From positions 1 to 35,995 of the forward strand of contig SHMU01000016.1 of the NCBI GenBank assembly GCA_008080765.1: a stretch of 35,995 bases of DNA. Reading direction: 5' to 3'. The stretch comes from Promethearchaeota archaeon (GTDB taxonomy: Archaea; Asgardarchaeota; Lokiarchaeia; Sigyniarchaeales; SOKP01). Made by a program: the position numbers and the translations under genes. How positions within the stretch are numbered: position 1 is the stretch's first letter; each line of letters starts with the position of its first letter. Under the pieces are notes generated by a model. That model saw nothing but the letters and a program-made list of their open reading frames with translations, did no database searches and had not been told where the DNA came from. Shown piece after piece: positions 18,894 through 27,486 of this stretch.

Positions 18894-19157
18894 CTAATAA
18901 GCTCCATCTTCTCCCGAGGTAAAAAACTCTTCATAAGCTTTCCTATCTTCAATGCTTATTGAGGCTTTTTCCCGAGGATTCTTCTTTAGAATTCTAGAAG
19001 ATTTTTCGCGGTCATCGTGAATGATTTTTTTACTGATTGTATAATCATTCTTATTTTTACCCAGTTCGAAATACTCCTCGCATGCTTTGCAATAAAGCTT
19101 ACCATCTTTGGGAATAAGGATGTTATTGCAATTTTTGCACCATTTCATCTTAGTCAA
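18894..19157 (-). CDS. RPB9/TFS N-terminal-type zinc ribbon protein
   Basis: Protein of 87 aa. The first 30 residues match the N-terminal ribbon of archaeal TFS and eukaryotic RPB9: C-x2-C then a 'NILIPKDGKLYCKAC' loop with the second C-x2-C and 'EEYFELG'. The rest is a basic linker and an acidic-aromatic end (SIEDRKAYEEFFTSGEDGAY). The C-terminal ribbon that carries the catalytic Asp-Glu of TFS/TFIIS is missing, so it cannot stimulate transcript cleavage in the usual way. It could bind RNA polymerase as a competitor or an extra subunit, or be an unrelated zinc protein. Both Cys pairs are intact. Upstream lies 280 nt of AT-rich DNA shared with the divergent phosphodiesterase gene. Confidence 0.65.
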   Translation of the reverse strand: MTKMKWCKNCNNILIPKDGKLYCKACEEYFELGKNKNDYTISKKIIHDDREKSSRILKKNPREKASISIEDRKAYEEFFTSGEDGAY

Positions 19158-19437
19158 TCACCTAATAATTGTTGTTATACCATTTATTTAATTATTTTTA
19201 CCTTAACTTACAATAAAAATAACTTAGACTATTTAAAGTTATCTTATTCCAATCTTAATAATAAAAACATTATTTTATTAATCAACTAAGCTTATAATCC
19301 TTTGGTTAATAGCTTATAAGCTCTTCATAATATTTCTTTTATGTAATATAAATTATAATAAAAACCTTATTAATTACTTATATATACATCTTGTTGCAAT
19401 AAAACAATTAAAACTTACTTACATCATTATATAACTA

Positions 19438-20166
19438 ATGACTGAAAATAGAGATTTTTTGGTGATAGCCCATCGAGGAGCTTCTAAAGAGGCGCCCGAA
19501 AATACCTTAAAAGCATTTGAAAAAGCAATAAAATTGGGAGCCGATTTTGTAGAATTTGATGTGCACTTGACGAAAGATAAGGAAGTTATCATCATTCATG
19601 ATGAAGATACATATAGAACCACCGGTCAAAAGGGACTTGTTAAAGATATGACGTTGAAAGAAATTAAAATGCTCCAATGTGAAGGGCGTGAATCCATTCC
19701 CACCTTAAAAGAATTGATTAAACTTGCAAAAGGAAAAATTGGATTACAATGTGAAATTAAAGCTGAAGGATTAGCATCAATCATTGTTGAAATGTTTAGA
19801 ACCTATTCTCTTATAGAGGAGAGTATTGTAAGCTCATTTAATATGGATGAATTAAAAAAAGTTCAAGAATTAGAACCAGAGCTGCGACTTGCTTCACTGG
19901 AACCCACAACTCCTAATCTAAGCGAGGAAGGGGGTTTTAAAGAACAAGTAATTAAAAGAGCCAAGGATCTCAACTGTTATGCTATACATCCACTCTATAG
20001 ATTGATAGATGAACAATTGATTGCGTTGGCTCACGAAAATAATATTCGAGTGCATCCTTGGACCGTTGATTCTACAATAGCGATGAAAAAGCTTATAAAT
20101 TGGGGTGTAGATGGCATAATCACAAATGATATAAGAAAAATACAAAAGATTTTGGAAAAGAGATAA
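19438..20166 (+). CDS. ugpQ: glycerophosphodiester phosphodiesterase
   Basis: Cytosolic GDPD-family enzyme (242 aa) that hydrolyses glycerophosphodiesters to glycerol-3-phosphate (or the archaeal isomer) and an alcohol. The TIM-barrel signature is complete: His12-Arg13 (IAHRGAS), ENT at 21-23, Glu39 and Asp41 (FVEFDVHLTKD), and His54-Asp55. The later barrel strands follow the family as well (GLQCEIKAE, IVSSFN, HPWTVDS, DGIITND near the C-terminus). There is no signal peptide. Length is typical of UgpQ. A TATA-like CTTATATATA (about 19377-19386) lies some 50 nt before the ATG. In an archaeon it probably recycles ether-lipid head-group products. Confidence 0.93.
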   Translation: MTENRDFLVIAHRGASKEAPENTLKAFEKAIKLGADFVEFDVHLTKDKEVIIIHDEDTYRTTGQKGLVKDMTLKEIKMLQCEGRESIPTLKELIKLAKGKIGLQCEIKAEGLASIIVEMFRTYSLIEESIVSSFNMDELKKVQELEPELRLASLEPTTPNLSEEGGFKEQVIKRAKDLNCYAIHPLYRLIDEQLIALAHENNIRVHPWTVDSTIAMKKLINWGVDGIITNDIRKIQKILEKR

Positions 20167-20347
20167 ATCTACTTAATAGGTTTTGTAAGTATTTCTCGCT
20201 TCACTTCCTTAGCATGAATAACAAGGCATTTTTGATGAATTCTAAAAGAATACTCCATTCATGTAGGATCATCAATGATTTTTACTCCAGTTTAATATCA
20301 TTTTTAAATATCGCGAAACATTTAATACTCAAAGAGGTTTGATAACA

Positions 20348-21108
20348 ATGGTAAATTTATTGTTAATTATAGGATTGGTTGTAACTTTTTCTCTTATTTT
20401 TATCTTAATGTTAGCTGTCAGTCTAAAGACAGTAACTGAATATCGAAGATTGGTCGTCTTCCGGTTTGGAAATATAATCGAACTATTGGACCGGGAATTG
20501 TGTTTTTAGTGCCTGGGATTGACAAGGGATATCAAGTGGATCTAAGAATAAAGACTCTGGACATCGCTCGTCAAGAAATTATTACACGAGATAATATTCC
20601 TATTACCATAGATACATCTGTATTTTATAAGGTGATCAACCCAGAATATGCAACGACAAAGATTGAGAATTATATGCGCGCAGTGATGAATTATACACAA
20701 GGTGCTCTCAGAGATGTGATAGGAAATATGGAGTTGGATGAAGTACTCACCCAGAGAGAAAAAATTTCACGGGAAATCCGAAAGGTGGTTGATGAAGAAA
20801 CAAGAGAATGGGGTATCGAGATCACCCAAATTAAGATTCAACAAATTGAACTACCAGAAAATATGAAGCGGGCGATGGCTGTTCAAGCAGAAAAAGAGCG
20901 CGAAAAACGAGCTGCGATTATTGCCTCAGAAGGCGAATATGAAGCTTCGAAAAATATTGCCGCAGCCGCAAAAGTGTTATCACAGACTCCTGGTGCAATA
21001 AGTCTACGCACTTTACAAACGATACAAGATATCTCCCAAGAGCCCTCCCAAAAAATTATAATTTTCATGCCGGGAGAAATTAGCAACTTTCTGAAAAAAT
21101 TTGAATAA
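20348..21108 (+). pseudogene. slipin/stomatin-like SPFH (band 7) protein, single-base frameshift
   Basis: The two frames together make a standard slipin of about 253 aa. Frame one begins at ATG 20348: a membrane helix (residues 3-25), then TEYRRLVVFRFGNII. It then runs to a stop at about 20510. The expected continuation (RTIGPGIVFLVPGID, then KGYQVDLRIKTLD, QEIITRDN, YKV, MKRAMAVQAEKEREKRAAIIASEGE, FMPGEI) is in the next frame and starts at about 20479. One base appears to be missing between 20476 and 20480. The rest of the gene shows no decay and all family landmarks are present. So this is either a recent lesion or a consensus error. A shorter product from GTG 20500 would lack the membrane anchor. 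Slipins scaffold membrane microdomains; no NfeD partner is adjacent. Confidence 0.82.
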
Positions 21109-21110
21109 TT

Positions 21111-21160
21111 TATCTCTAATTTTTTTCTTTATCTTCTTTAACTTCTTTATATTTTCCATA
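21111..21160 (+). terminator. pyrimidine/T-rich terminator-like stretch
   Basis: Directly after the slipin stop the plus strand holds a run of seven T (about 21120-21126), then further T-rich clusters. This is the kind of sequence at which archaeal RNA polymerase terminates without a hairpin. Confidence 0.4.
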
Positions 21161-21201
21161 TTTATACCTCTAAATAAGTCAAGAAAAGGTAAAGCAACAT
21201 A

Positions 21202-22068
21202 ATGATGAACAACTCAGCACCAAATTTATTATATTCCTATCTTTTTCAATGTCATTTGAGATTTCTCTATGAACAATATGCATATACAGCAGAACAAGAA
21301 GGGTTTCCGAACATAGCGAGTTTTTTTAAAGAAATGGCAGAAGTAAAAAAAGAACATATAAGATGGATTTATATTTTAATTCTTAAAAGTAAAAAAGTTA
21401 AAGAAACAAGATATTTTAGCAATATAACTTTTGACTTGGAACACTGTTATCCTATAGGAACTACTTCTGAAAATCTCTATACTGCTTTTAATGCTGAAAA
21501 AACTATATTAAATGAATTGAATGCTAAGCTTCTTGAAATGAAACAAAAAGAAAACTTAGTAAGGGAAATAATTCCATTAAATACAATACTTAAATCCGAA
21601 AAAAAAACTTTAGAAACTCTAAAAATTTTAGTTAATATCTTTGATAATAAACCTTTAAGGAAAAAACAAGAAATTTCCTTTTGGGAATGTCAAGGTTGTG
21701 GATTTAAAATATCTATATATGAATTACCGGAGGATTGGATATGTCCTTCTTGCGGACAATTAGCCTCCTATTTCCAAAAAAAATATTTTAATCTCATATA
21801 CGAAGAGCATGTTATATGGAAATGCATGGAATGCGGTGATGAGGTTAGTCTTCAAACACTTCCTGACAGCTGGCGCTGTTTGTCGTGCGGAAAAAAAAAA
21901 CCATATTTCAAAAGAAAGGCAACAACTCTTACTGATTTACAAACAACATCATATTCTTTTAAGAGTAGAGAAAAGGCTATTTGGAAATGTCCTTCTTGTG
22001 GGGCAAAAACAGAAATTAATTTACCTCTCGATTGGAGTTGCCCAGATTGTGGTTTTGAGATGAAATAA
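21202..22068 (+). CDS. degenerate rubrerythrin-like protein with three rubredoxin-type knuckle pairs
   Basis: Protein of 288 aa. Residues 8-150 look like a ferritin-like four-helix bundle of rubrerythrin type ('YEQYAYTAEQEGFPNIASFFKE', then a second helix pair). Several diiron ligands appear lost by eye: Gln16 for the first Glu, Lys49 three residues before His52 where Glu is expected, and Thr for the second-half His. The tail has three similar rubredoxin-like modules, each W-x-C-x2-C...LP-x-x-W-x-C-x2-C (Cys 163/166/181/184, 208/211/226/229, 263/266/280/283). These could bind three Fe or Zn ions. Classic rubrerythrins have one such module. The role is therefore more likely electron transfer, metal binding or protein binding than peroxide reduction. 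Two ATGs (21202, 21205) are possible starts. Confidence 0.75.
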   Translation: MMNNSAPNLLYSYLFQCHLRFLYEQYAYTAEQEGFPNIASFFKEMAEVKKEHIRWIYILILKSKKVKETRYFSNITFDLEHCYPIGTTSENLYTAFNAEKTILNELNAKLLEMKQKENLVREIIPLNTILKSEKKTLETLKILVNIFDNKPLRKKQEISFWECQGCGFKISIYELPEDWICPSCGQLASYFQKKYFNLIYEEHVIWKCMECGDEVSLQTLPDSWRCLSCGKKKPYFKRKATTLTDLQTTSYSFKSREKAIWKCPSCGAKTEINLPLDWSCPDCGFEMK

Positions 22069-22155
22069 AAAAGGAGCCTTATTATTACCTCTTTATTCTC
22101 TTCTTTCTTTGCTTCTTACAATATATCTCTATGATAATTATTCTTCCAAAAAGGA

Positions 22156-22167
22156 CTTCTATAGAAG
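22156..22167. promoter_or_regulatory. 12-bp perfect palindrome upstream of the dehydrogenase gene
   Basis: CTTCTATAGAAG is self-complementary over all 12 bases and lies about 70 nt before the ATG at 22237. It could be a regulator site. A single palindrome of this length in AT-rich DNA can also arise by chance. Confidence 0.25.
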
Positions 22168-22236
22168 AATTGTTTCATTTCTTCATTAAGCTATGGGGAT
22201 AATCAATTATTAATTCACTGCTTAATTGAAATACAT

Positions 22237-23433
22237 ATGGAAAATGAAAAAGATATAGAAGATGCGAAAGCTCATTTTGAAAAACTAATCAAAGATCAAT
22301 TAGAACGAATAAAACATCTGAAAGCGGAAGGTGATTGGATTGATTATTCCCATATTAAACCAATTATCATAGGGATCATCGGAGGTGATGGGATTGGTCC
22401 TGAAATCTCTAAGCATACCAAGTCTGTTCTTGAATTTCTGTTGGAAGAAGAGATGAGTAAGGGAAAAATTGAGCTCCGAGAGATAGAAGGGTTGACAATT
22501 GAAAATCGAGCCAAGGAAAAGAAAGCAATCCCGGATGATGTCTTAGCAGAAATTAAAAAATGCCATGTCCTCTTAAAAGGACCCACGACTACTCCACGAA
22601 AAGGAGATAAATGGCCCAATATCGAAAGTGCGAATGTTGCAATGCGCCGCAAATTAGATTTGTTTGCCAATATTCGACCGGTAAAAGTCCCCGAAAAAAA
22701 TATCGATTGGGTCTTTTTTAGGGAAAATACCGAAGGAGCATATATGCTGGGCTCTAAAGGAATCAAAATTACTGATGATCTTTCCATTGATTTTAAGGTG
22801 ATTACAACGCAAGGCTCAGAAAGGATTATTCGATTAGCCTTTGAATATGCTAAAAGAAATACTATTAATAAGATCACGGTGGTTACCAAAGCAAATGTAG
22901 TCAAAACCACGGATGGTAAATTCTTAGAAATTGCAAAGAAGGTTGCAAAAGATTACCCCAAAATAGAATGGGATGATTGGTATATCGACATTATGACCGC
23001 AAAATTAATCGACCCCTCCAGGCAATCGCAGTTTAGAATATTTGTCGCTCCCAATCTGTATGGTGATATTATTACTGATGAAGCTGCTCAATTACAGGGC
23101 GGAGTGGGAACAGCAGGAAGTGCCAATATCGGAAAAAAATATGCAATGTTCGAAGCTATTCACGGCTCTGCACCGCGGATGGTAGAAGAAGGAAGAGCAA
23201 AATATGCTGATCCCTCAAGCATGCTTAGAGCATCCATTATGTTGCTCGATCATATCGGCTTGAAAGAAAAGGCATTTCAATTGGAAAGAGCACTTGACAT
23301 CTGCACAATTTATGAGAAAGAAGTAGTTTTAACAGGACGAAGTACGGGAGGAACCGGAGAAGAATTTGCCAAATATATCATGAAAACTGTGAAAAATCCG
23401 GATTTGGAGTATAAGTGGAAAATTCACCAATAA
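22237..23433 (+). CDS. icd: isocitrate/isopropylmalate dehydrogenase family protein, probably isocitrate dehydrogenase
   Basis: Beta-decarboxylating dehydrogenase (398 aa) with the family GDGIGPE motif at 50-56. The substrate loop has Ser131, Asn133, Arg137 and Arg147 (ESANVAMRRKLDLFANIRPVK region). The Ser-x-Asn pattern is that of isocitrate dehydrogenase rather than the Leu/Glu pattern of isopropylmalate dehydrogenase. Further conserved residues are Arg162 and Tyr169 (FRENTEGAY), Lys218 (VTKANV), and metal ligands Asp251, Asp277 and Asp281 (NLYGDIITDEAA). The HGSAP cofactor loop is followed by Arg, so NAD or NADP use cannot be decided by eye. About 40 charged helical residues precede the catalytic domain, an extension not found in short family members. 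It would make 2-oxoglutarate for glutamate synthesis in a probably incomplete TCA pathway (inference). Confidence 0.85.
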   Translation: MENEKDIEDAKAHFEKLIKDQLERIKHLKAEGDWIDYSHIKPIIIGIIGGDGIGPEISKHTKSVLEFLLEEEMSKGKIELREIEGLTIENRAKEKKAIPDDVLAEIKKCHVLLKGPTTTPRKGDKWPNIESANVAMRRKLDLFANIRPVKVPEKNIDWVFFRENTEGAYMLGSKGIKITDDLSIDFKVITTQGSERIIRLAFEYAKRNTINKITVVTKANVVKTTDGKFLEIAKKVAKDYPKIEWDDWYIDIMTAKLIDPSRQSQFRIFVAPNLYGDIITDEAAQLQGGVGTAGSANIGKKYAMFEAIHGSAPRMVEEGRAKYADPSSMLRASIMLLDHIGLKEKAFQLERALDICTIYEKEVVLTGRSTGGTGEEFAKYIMKTVKNPDLEYKWKIHQ

Positions 23434-23563
23434 CAAACTTTCCAAATTGTTCTACTAGAATTAAGCCCTTATAGATGAATTTTTTCGTTTATAAGAAAAA
23501 ATAAATTCACTTTTGCATTTCCATTCTTAATATTTAATAACAAATAGCTACAATTTCGATACA

Positions 23564-24934
23564 TTGATTAATCTGGAACAAATCATAGCCTCATTAGAGG
23601 AATTTTATAGGGCAGTATTTTTGGGAGAAACACCCCCTCAATTGAATCTCCCCATCTTAATTATGTCCTTATGCTTTTTTGCCTTTATTATCCTCTCTTA
23701 TACGATTGAAAAATTAGATTTTGTTGCCATAAGTCTTATTAGTGCCTTCATATGTGCACTTATCACGGGTATTATGCTTCAACTAGGCATCGAAACCTTT
23801 ATCGGTCATATAGAATTTGAAGCGATTTTAATTATTTTAAGTATGAGTATTATAACCAAAATTGCGGAGGATTCCAACATTTTAGAATATCTGGCTGTTA
23901 AATTATTTAAGATATCAGGAGGAAATCAATATAGATTTTTTTACTTTGTATGTATCATTACAACACTCCTTGCGGCAATTATTACCGATGTTGTGGTTGT
24001 TCTAATTATTGCACCTGTCGTTATTCGGCTGTGCCACTTTCTCAAGATCCGTTCGGGCACATATCTTATGGGTATGACCATATGTATCAATATAGGCTCT
24101 ATAATCACCCCATTCTCCAGTGGAGAGAATATCATCATTTCTACAGCCTTCAATCTTGATACACTTTACTTTATAGAGAACTTCTGGATTTTTTCATTTG
24201 CCTTGTTATTTTTAACGATTTATCTGTTAGATAGGTTTTATTTACGAAAGGAGCCGAAAATTGAGGCACAACAGAAGAAGCTCATTATCGAATTAATTGA
24301 TACAGATACGGTAGTAAAAAACAAAAAGATGTTTATCATCAATTCTATTGGTATCATAATTACTATAGTGCTTTTTGCCCTCCTCCCTCTTCTTTATATA
24401 ACAGCTATAGTTTCTGCAATGATCCTAGTGCTTATTAATCGGGGCTTTACCAAGAAATCTACAACGGATCTACTTAAGGATGTAGAATGGGAAGTTATCT
24501 TCTTCTTTATCTCACTTTATATTGTTGTTGGATGCTTGTTAGAAGCAGGATTTCAACAATTGTTTGCAATAGAAGCGGGATTGCATCCTATCTTGCTAGG
24601 GCTTATTATTGTATTTATTGTAAGTGCATTAAGCGGTGCGGTCGCAAATACACCAACAGCACTTATCTTTATTCCCATAGTTCAATCAATAATAAATGCG
24701 GGATATATTCCGGCACCAATACTCTTTGCGTTCATCATTGGGATTAATCTGGGGGGTAATTTTCTGCCTCAAGGTGCCGCATGTGACCTTATGACGCTTA
24801 AAATAGCCAGAGATTCTGGAGTTGAGAATCTCAATTATAAACGTCTTTTAAAAAATGGTTCTCTCTTCGCGTTTATCCATCTTGGAGTGTCTATTCTATA
24901 TTTAATCTTTCTCACCATAATTAAAAGTTTGTAG
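23564..24934 (+). CDS. ArsB/NhaD-type ion transporter (IT superfamily) permease
   Basis: Polytopic membrane protein (456 aa, about 11-12 helices) of the ion transporter superfamily that contains ArsB, NhaD and SLC13-like carriers. Landmarks are the first inverted half with 'ILSMSIITKIAEDSNILEYLAVKL' and the re-entrant motif 'GMTICINIGSIITPFSSGENIII'. The second half has 'DVEWEVIFFFISLYIVVGCLLEAG', 'LSGAVANTPTALIFIPI' and 'GINLGGNFLPQGAACDLM'. The two 'N-x-G...P-x-G' hairpins would form the substrate/ion site. It could export arsenite, exchange Na+/H+ or carry an organic anion; no arsenic-resistance genes are adjacent, so I leave the substrate open. The frame starts at TTG 23564. Confidence 0.85.
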   Translation: MINLEQIIASLEEFYRAVFLGETPPQLNLPILIMSLCFFAFIILSYTIEKLDFVAISLISAFICALITGIMLQLGIETFIGHIEFEAILIILSMSIITKIAEDSNILEYLAVKLFKISGGNQYRFFYFVCIITTLLAAIITDVVVVLIIAPVVIRLCHFLKIRSGTYLMGMTICINIGSIITPFSSGENIIISTAFNLDTLYFIENFWIFSFALLFLTIYLLDRFYLRKEPKIEAQQKKLIIELIDTDTVVKNKKMFIINSIGIIITIVLFALLPLLYITAIVSAMILVLINRGFTKKSTTDLLKDVEWEVIFFFISLYIVVGCLLEAGFQQLFAIEAGLHPILLGLIIVFIVSALSGAVANTPTALIFIPIVQSIINAGYIPAPILFAFIIGINLGGNFLPQGAACDLMTLKIARDSGVENLNYKRLLKNGSLFAFIHLGVSILYLIFLTIIKSL

Positions 24935-25017
24935 GTATCTATAATTAGAACAAATTACAAGAGATCTCACATAAACAATAGACTTTTTTAAGGTTAGAAA
25001 ATCTTAATAGTTAGCTA

Positions 25018-25959
25018 ATGATTGGCACTTACCTCTTATTGCTCTCTATGATTCTATTATGGAGTTTTTCGTTCATCATTGTAGATATCGCTGTTATGTT
25101 TATTCCACCACTTTCCGTTGCATTATATCGCTTTATTATTGCTTCTCTTTCTTTTTTCGTGATAGATATCATCCAAAAAGTGAAAAAACCTATAAGAACC
25201 TCGGAAAATTTTGCAGGTAAATCTGCAGACCACTACAATAAGTTAGATTGGCTCTTACTATTTTTTGCCAGTTTGACAGGGGTTTCTTTATTTTTTTTTA
25301 CACAATATAATGCTATCAATTTGATTGGACCCTCTCTTCCCGCTTTATTTGTCTGTCTATTATCTCCGGTGCTTATTTCATTACTTGCATTAATCTTCTT
25401 TGAGGAGAGACTACATCACTATAAAATAAGTGGATTTATCATCGCCACATTGGGTGGGTTCTTACTTGTAACGGGAGGCAATATCTCCGTTTTAACTCCA
25501 AGTTCACCAAATTTTCTGGGATATATTTTTGCTCTTCTTACACCGATATTATGGAGTCTATACTCGACAATAACAAAACAAATCAAGAATAAAGATAACC
25601 TAACTATGTTAAAATATATATCTTATTTCGGTACAATAGAATTATGTATTATAATCCTTTTCTCGGGAGAGTTGCCAATATTTATACGAAATCTTTTTAA
25701 TCCTCTTTTATTTCTTTGTTCAATTTATTTGGGGATAGGTTGTTATGTGGTGGGCTATTTGATCTGGCAATTATCCCAGAAAAAAATGGAATCCTCAAAA
25801 GTAGCTTCTTTTCTCTATATTGAACCTTTTTTAACACTTGGGTTTTCCTTTCTTCTTCAGCGGAATGAAGTTATTGTTATATGGAACCTTATTGGCGGAT
25901 TGATTGTTTTAATCGGAGTCCTTTTATTAAATTATAAGAAAACTTCTAAAGAATCTTAA
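25018..25959 (+). CDS. EamA/DMT family transporter
   Basis: Inner-membrane drug/metabolite transporter (313 aa) with ten predicted helices in two EamA repeats. The first repeat has 'PPLSVALYRFIIASLSFF', then a long hydrophilic loop near residues 60-80, and ends with 'LLSPVLISLLALIFFEERL' and 'GFIIATLGGFLLVTGG'. The second begins 'GYIFALLTPILWSLYSTITK' and ends 'SFLYIEPFLTLGFSFLLQRNE' and 'GGLIVLIGVLLLNY'. Both repeats show the family's Pro-containing helix before the final pair. Members export amino acids, metabolites or nucleotide sugars; the substrate cannot be read from sequence. It is 83 nt downstream of the ArsB/NhaD-type gene and converges on the flavin reductase gene. Confidence 0.92.
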   Translation: MIGTYLLLLSMILLWSFSFIIVDIAVMFIPPLSVALYRFIIASLSFFVIDIIQKVKKPIRTSENFAGKSADHYNKLDWLLLFFASLTGVSLFFFTQYNAINLIGPSLPALFVCLLSPVLISLLALIFFEERLHHYKISGFIIATLGGFLLVTGGNISVLTPSSPNFLGYIFALLTPILWSLYSTITKQIKNKDNLTMLKYISYFGTIELCIIILFSGELPIFIRNLFNPLLFLCSIYLGIGCYVVGYLIWQLSQKKMESSKVASFLYIEPFLTLGFSFLLQRNEVIVIWNLIGGLIVLIGVLLLNYKKTSKES

Positions 25960-26045
25960 GAAGATTTAAACTCTCAATTTATAAAGAAGAAAAATCTTTG
26001 TTTAAGAGAAATATGCTTGTAGATTAGTCTAATAAATGAAATGAA

Positions 26046-26606
26046 TTATTTATAGACCTTTCCCTCTTTATAGGCTTTTCCTATAATAGAGCCCATTTGT
26101 CGATAGGTATTATCTTTCGTATAAATATATGGTTTAACTTTTTGGTAATCTGGTCTGCCCTTTGTGAGAATCTCATCTTCGGCATACATTTCAGTTATCT
26201 CAGCGATGAAAATATAGTGAGTACCATTCATATCTACCGTTTTTCTAAGTTCACAAACCGCATTTATAGGAGCTTCCTCGATGAGGGGCGCTTTTATATT
26301 CTCTCCATAGAATACAGAAAAAACATTTGATTTATCGGTATTTTTACCCGAACCGATGCCGCAATAATCTGCTTTCGCAACCATGTCTTCAGAGGGGATG
26401 TTTAAGCTAAAACACTTATTTTCAATAAGAATTGGAGTAGAGTAGTGCTTCTTATAACAACTAAATAACACCAGTAGAGGTTTATATTGGGAAAGCATAA
26501 TATCTGCTACAAGAAAAAAGTTGGGTTTGGTTTCTGATTTTACTCCTATTAACACCACCGGAGAGGGAAATAAATTGGAACTAATAGTGATTTTTTGCTT
26601 GATCAT
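26046..26606 (-). CDS. flavin reductase-like (FMN-binding split-barrel) protein
   Basis: Cytosolic flavoprotein of the flavin reductase/flavoredoxin family (186 aa). Family features are 'PSPVVLIGVKSE' at the start of the barrel, the 'HYSTPILIENKCFSLNIPSEDMVAKADYCGIGSGKNTDKS' region that contacts FMN, and 'PINAVCELRKTVDMNGTHYIFIAEITEMYAEDEIL'. The last of these is the conserved 'H.iF.geV' strand. It probably binds FMN and moves electrons to or from flavin, with a ferredoxin or NAD(P)H as donor. It is the last gene of a minus-strand operon, 15 nt after the longin gene. Its presence there links a small redox enzyme with two possible membrane-trafficking or lipid-linked proteins. Confidence 0.88.
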   Translation of the reverse strand: MIKQKITISSNLFPSPVVLIGVKSETKPNFFLVADIMLSQYKPLLVLFSCYKKHYSTPILIENKCFSLNIPSEDMVAKADYCGIGSGKNTDKSNVFSVFYGENIKAPLIEEAPINAVCELRKTVDMNGTHYIFIAEITEMYAEDEILTKGRPDYQKVKPYIYTKDNTYRQMGSIIGKAYKEGKVYK

Positions 26607-26621
26607 TTTTAGAGGTTCTCA

Positions 26622-27461
26622 TTATGTTAAAAATAATTTTAAAAGAAACTGATCTAAATTTAATTTATTTAACAAATTGAGATTATTGAGAAGATAGGTA
26701 AAGAGATATTCTTCTAAAAAGTTATAAACAAATTCTTCTCTCTCCATTTCATTCTTGATAATCTGCACAGTTGCTTTAACTAACTGAATAAGAAACTTCT
26801 CTACAAGCATCATATCGCATTTATTGGGATTAATATCAATTATATTGAACCCCTCTTCGAGAGAAAAGGTAATTTTTTGGAGCTCGGCATCTACCTGATA
26901 TTCTTGATTCGATCGCATGATCTTGAACATATTTTCAATTCTATTTAAGATCTTCACTTTTTTTCTCTCTTCCACTTTCTGCATTGTATTCATAATTATG
27001 TTGAGCACCTGCTGGAATATGCCCAATATGTCAAAGAACTCGCCCAGTGTAGTTATACTCTCTGCTTTTTTCCATTGCCGATAATACTCGTCTATTATTG
27101 TCTTGAATGGTTCGAAAGGTTCGGTATTTCCGTTCCAATCGTCCTTATCGAAAATATTTGTGTCCACATACTCTTTAATAAAAGTCTGTTTGATCACATT
27201 CAATCGCGCTTTGAGCATATCTGCACCCACATCTTTATTATCGGCAGCGATGAATAAAAGATTAGCGTCATTTTCCTCAAGATATACCCATCTTAAACCT
27301 CCCATCTCAATAGATTCTATCCCTTGCTTAAACTCAAATACAGTAAATTTATTTAGGGCGGTTAGCAGACCGCTCACTAAATCTTCATTGACCATTAAAT
27401 CTTGATAGGAGAGATATACTAAAGTTATTCCCGAACGCGCATCTAAGACCCAGACATTCAT
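26622..27461 (-). CDS. Asgard-type longin-like domain protein
   Basis: Protein of 279 aa. Residues 1-105 open with strands 'NVWVLDARSGITLVYLSY', then the helix 'NEDLVSGLLTALNKFTVFEF', three strands ('IESIEMGGLRWVYLEE', 'ANLLFIAADN') and a helical end. The order beta-beta-alpha-beta-beta-beta-alpha is the longin order rather than the roadblock order. The motifs DARSG, GLLTALN and MGGLRWVY recur in proteins I know from Lokiarchaeia and related Asgard genomes. The remaining 170 residues are helical and lack a known fold. Longin domains in eukaryotes act in SNAREs, adaptors and GTPase regulators; here a partner GTPase is not encoded nearby. It lies 25 nt after the SRPBCC-like gene and 15 nt before the flavin reductase gene, so the three are an operon. 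Confidence 0.8.
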   Translation of the reverse strand: MNVWVLDARSGITLVYLSYQDLMVNEDLVSGLLTALNKFTVFEFKQGIESIEMGGLRWVYLEENDANLLFIAADNKDVGADMLKARLNVIKQTFIKEYVDTNIFDKDDWNGNTEPFEPFKTIIDEYYRQWKKAESITTLGEFFDILGIFQQVLNIIMNTMQKVEERKKVKILNRIENMFKIMRSNQEYQVDAELQKITFSLEEGFNIIDINPNKCDMMLVEKFLIQLVKATVQIIKNEMEREEFVYNFLEEYLFTYLLNNLNLLNKLNLDQFLLKLFLT

Positions 27462-27486
27462 ATTTTTTTTTGGTGGTGATGTTGAA

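Noticed and set aside
20232-20275. TTGATGA and TCATCAA as another C/D box sRNA
   Set aside because: They are C-like boxes on opposite strands with no CTGA box D on either strand at a proper distance. They are only a 7-bp inverted repeat.
20500-21108. Stand-alone slipin starting from GTG 20500
   Set aside because: It begins in the middle of the conserved SPFH core and lacks the membrane helix. The missing part is intact in the adjacent frame from 20348, so a frameshift is the better explanation.
22344-22910. 188-codon minus-strand frame over the isocitrate dehydrogenase gene
   Set aside because: The plus-strand frame has all dehydrogenase motifs. The antisense translation has no coherent domain.
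23564-24934. Calling the transporter an arsenite pump (arsB)
   Set aside because: The family motif is shared by ArsB, NhaD and organic-anion carriers, and no arsenic-linked gene is next to it.
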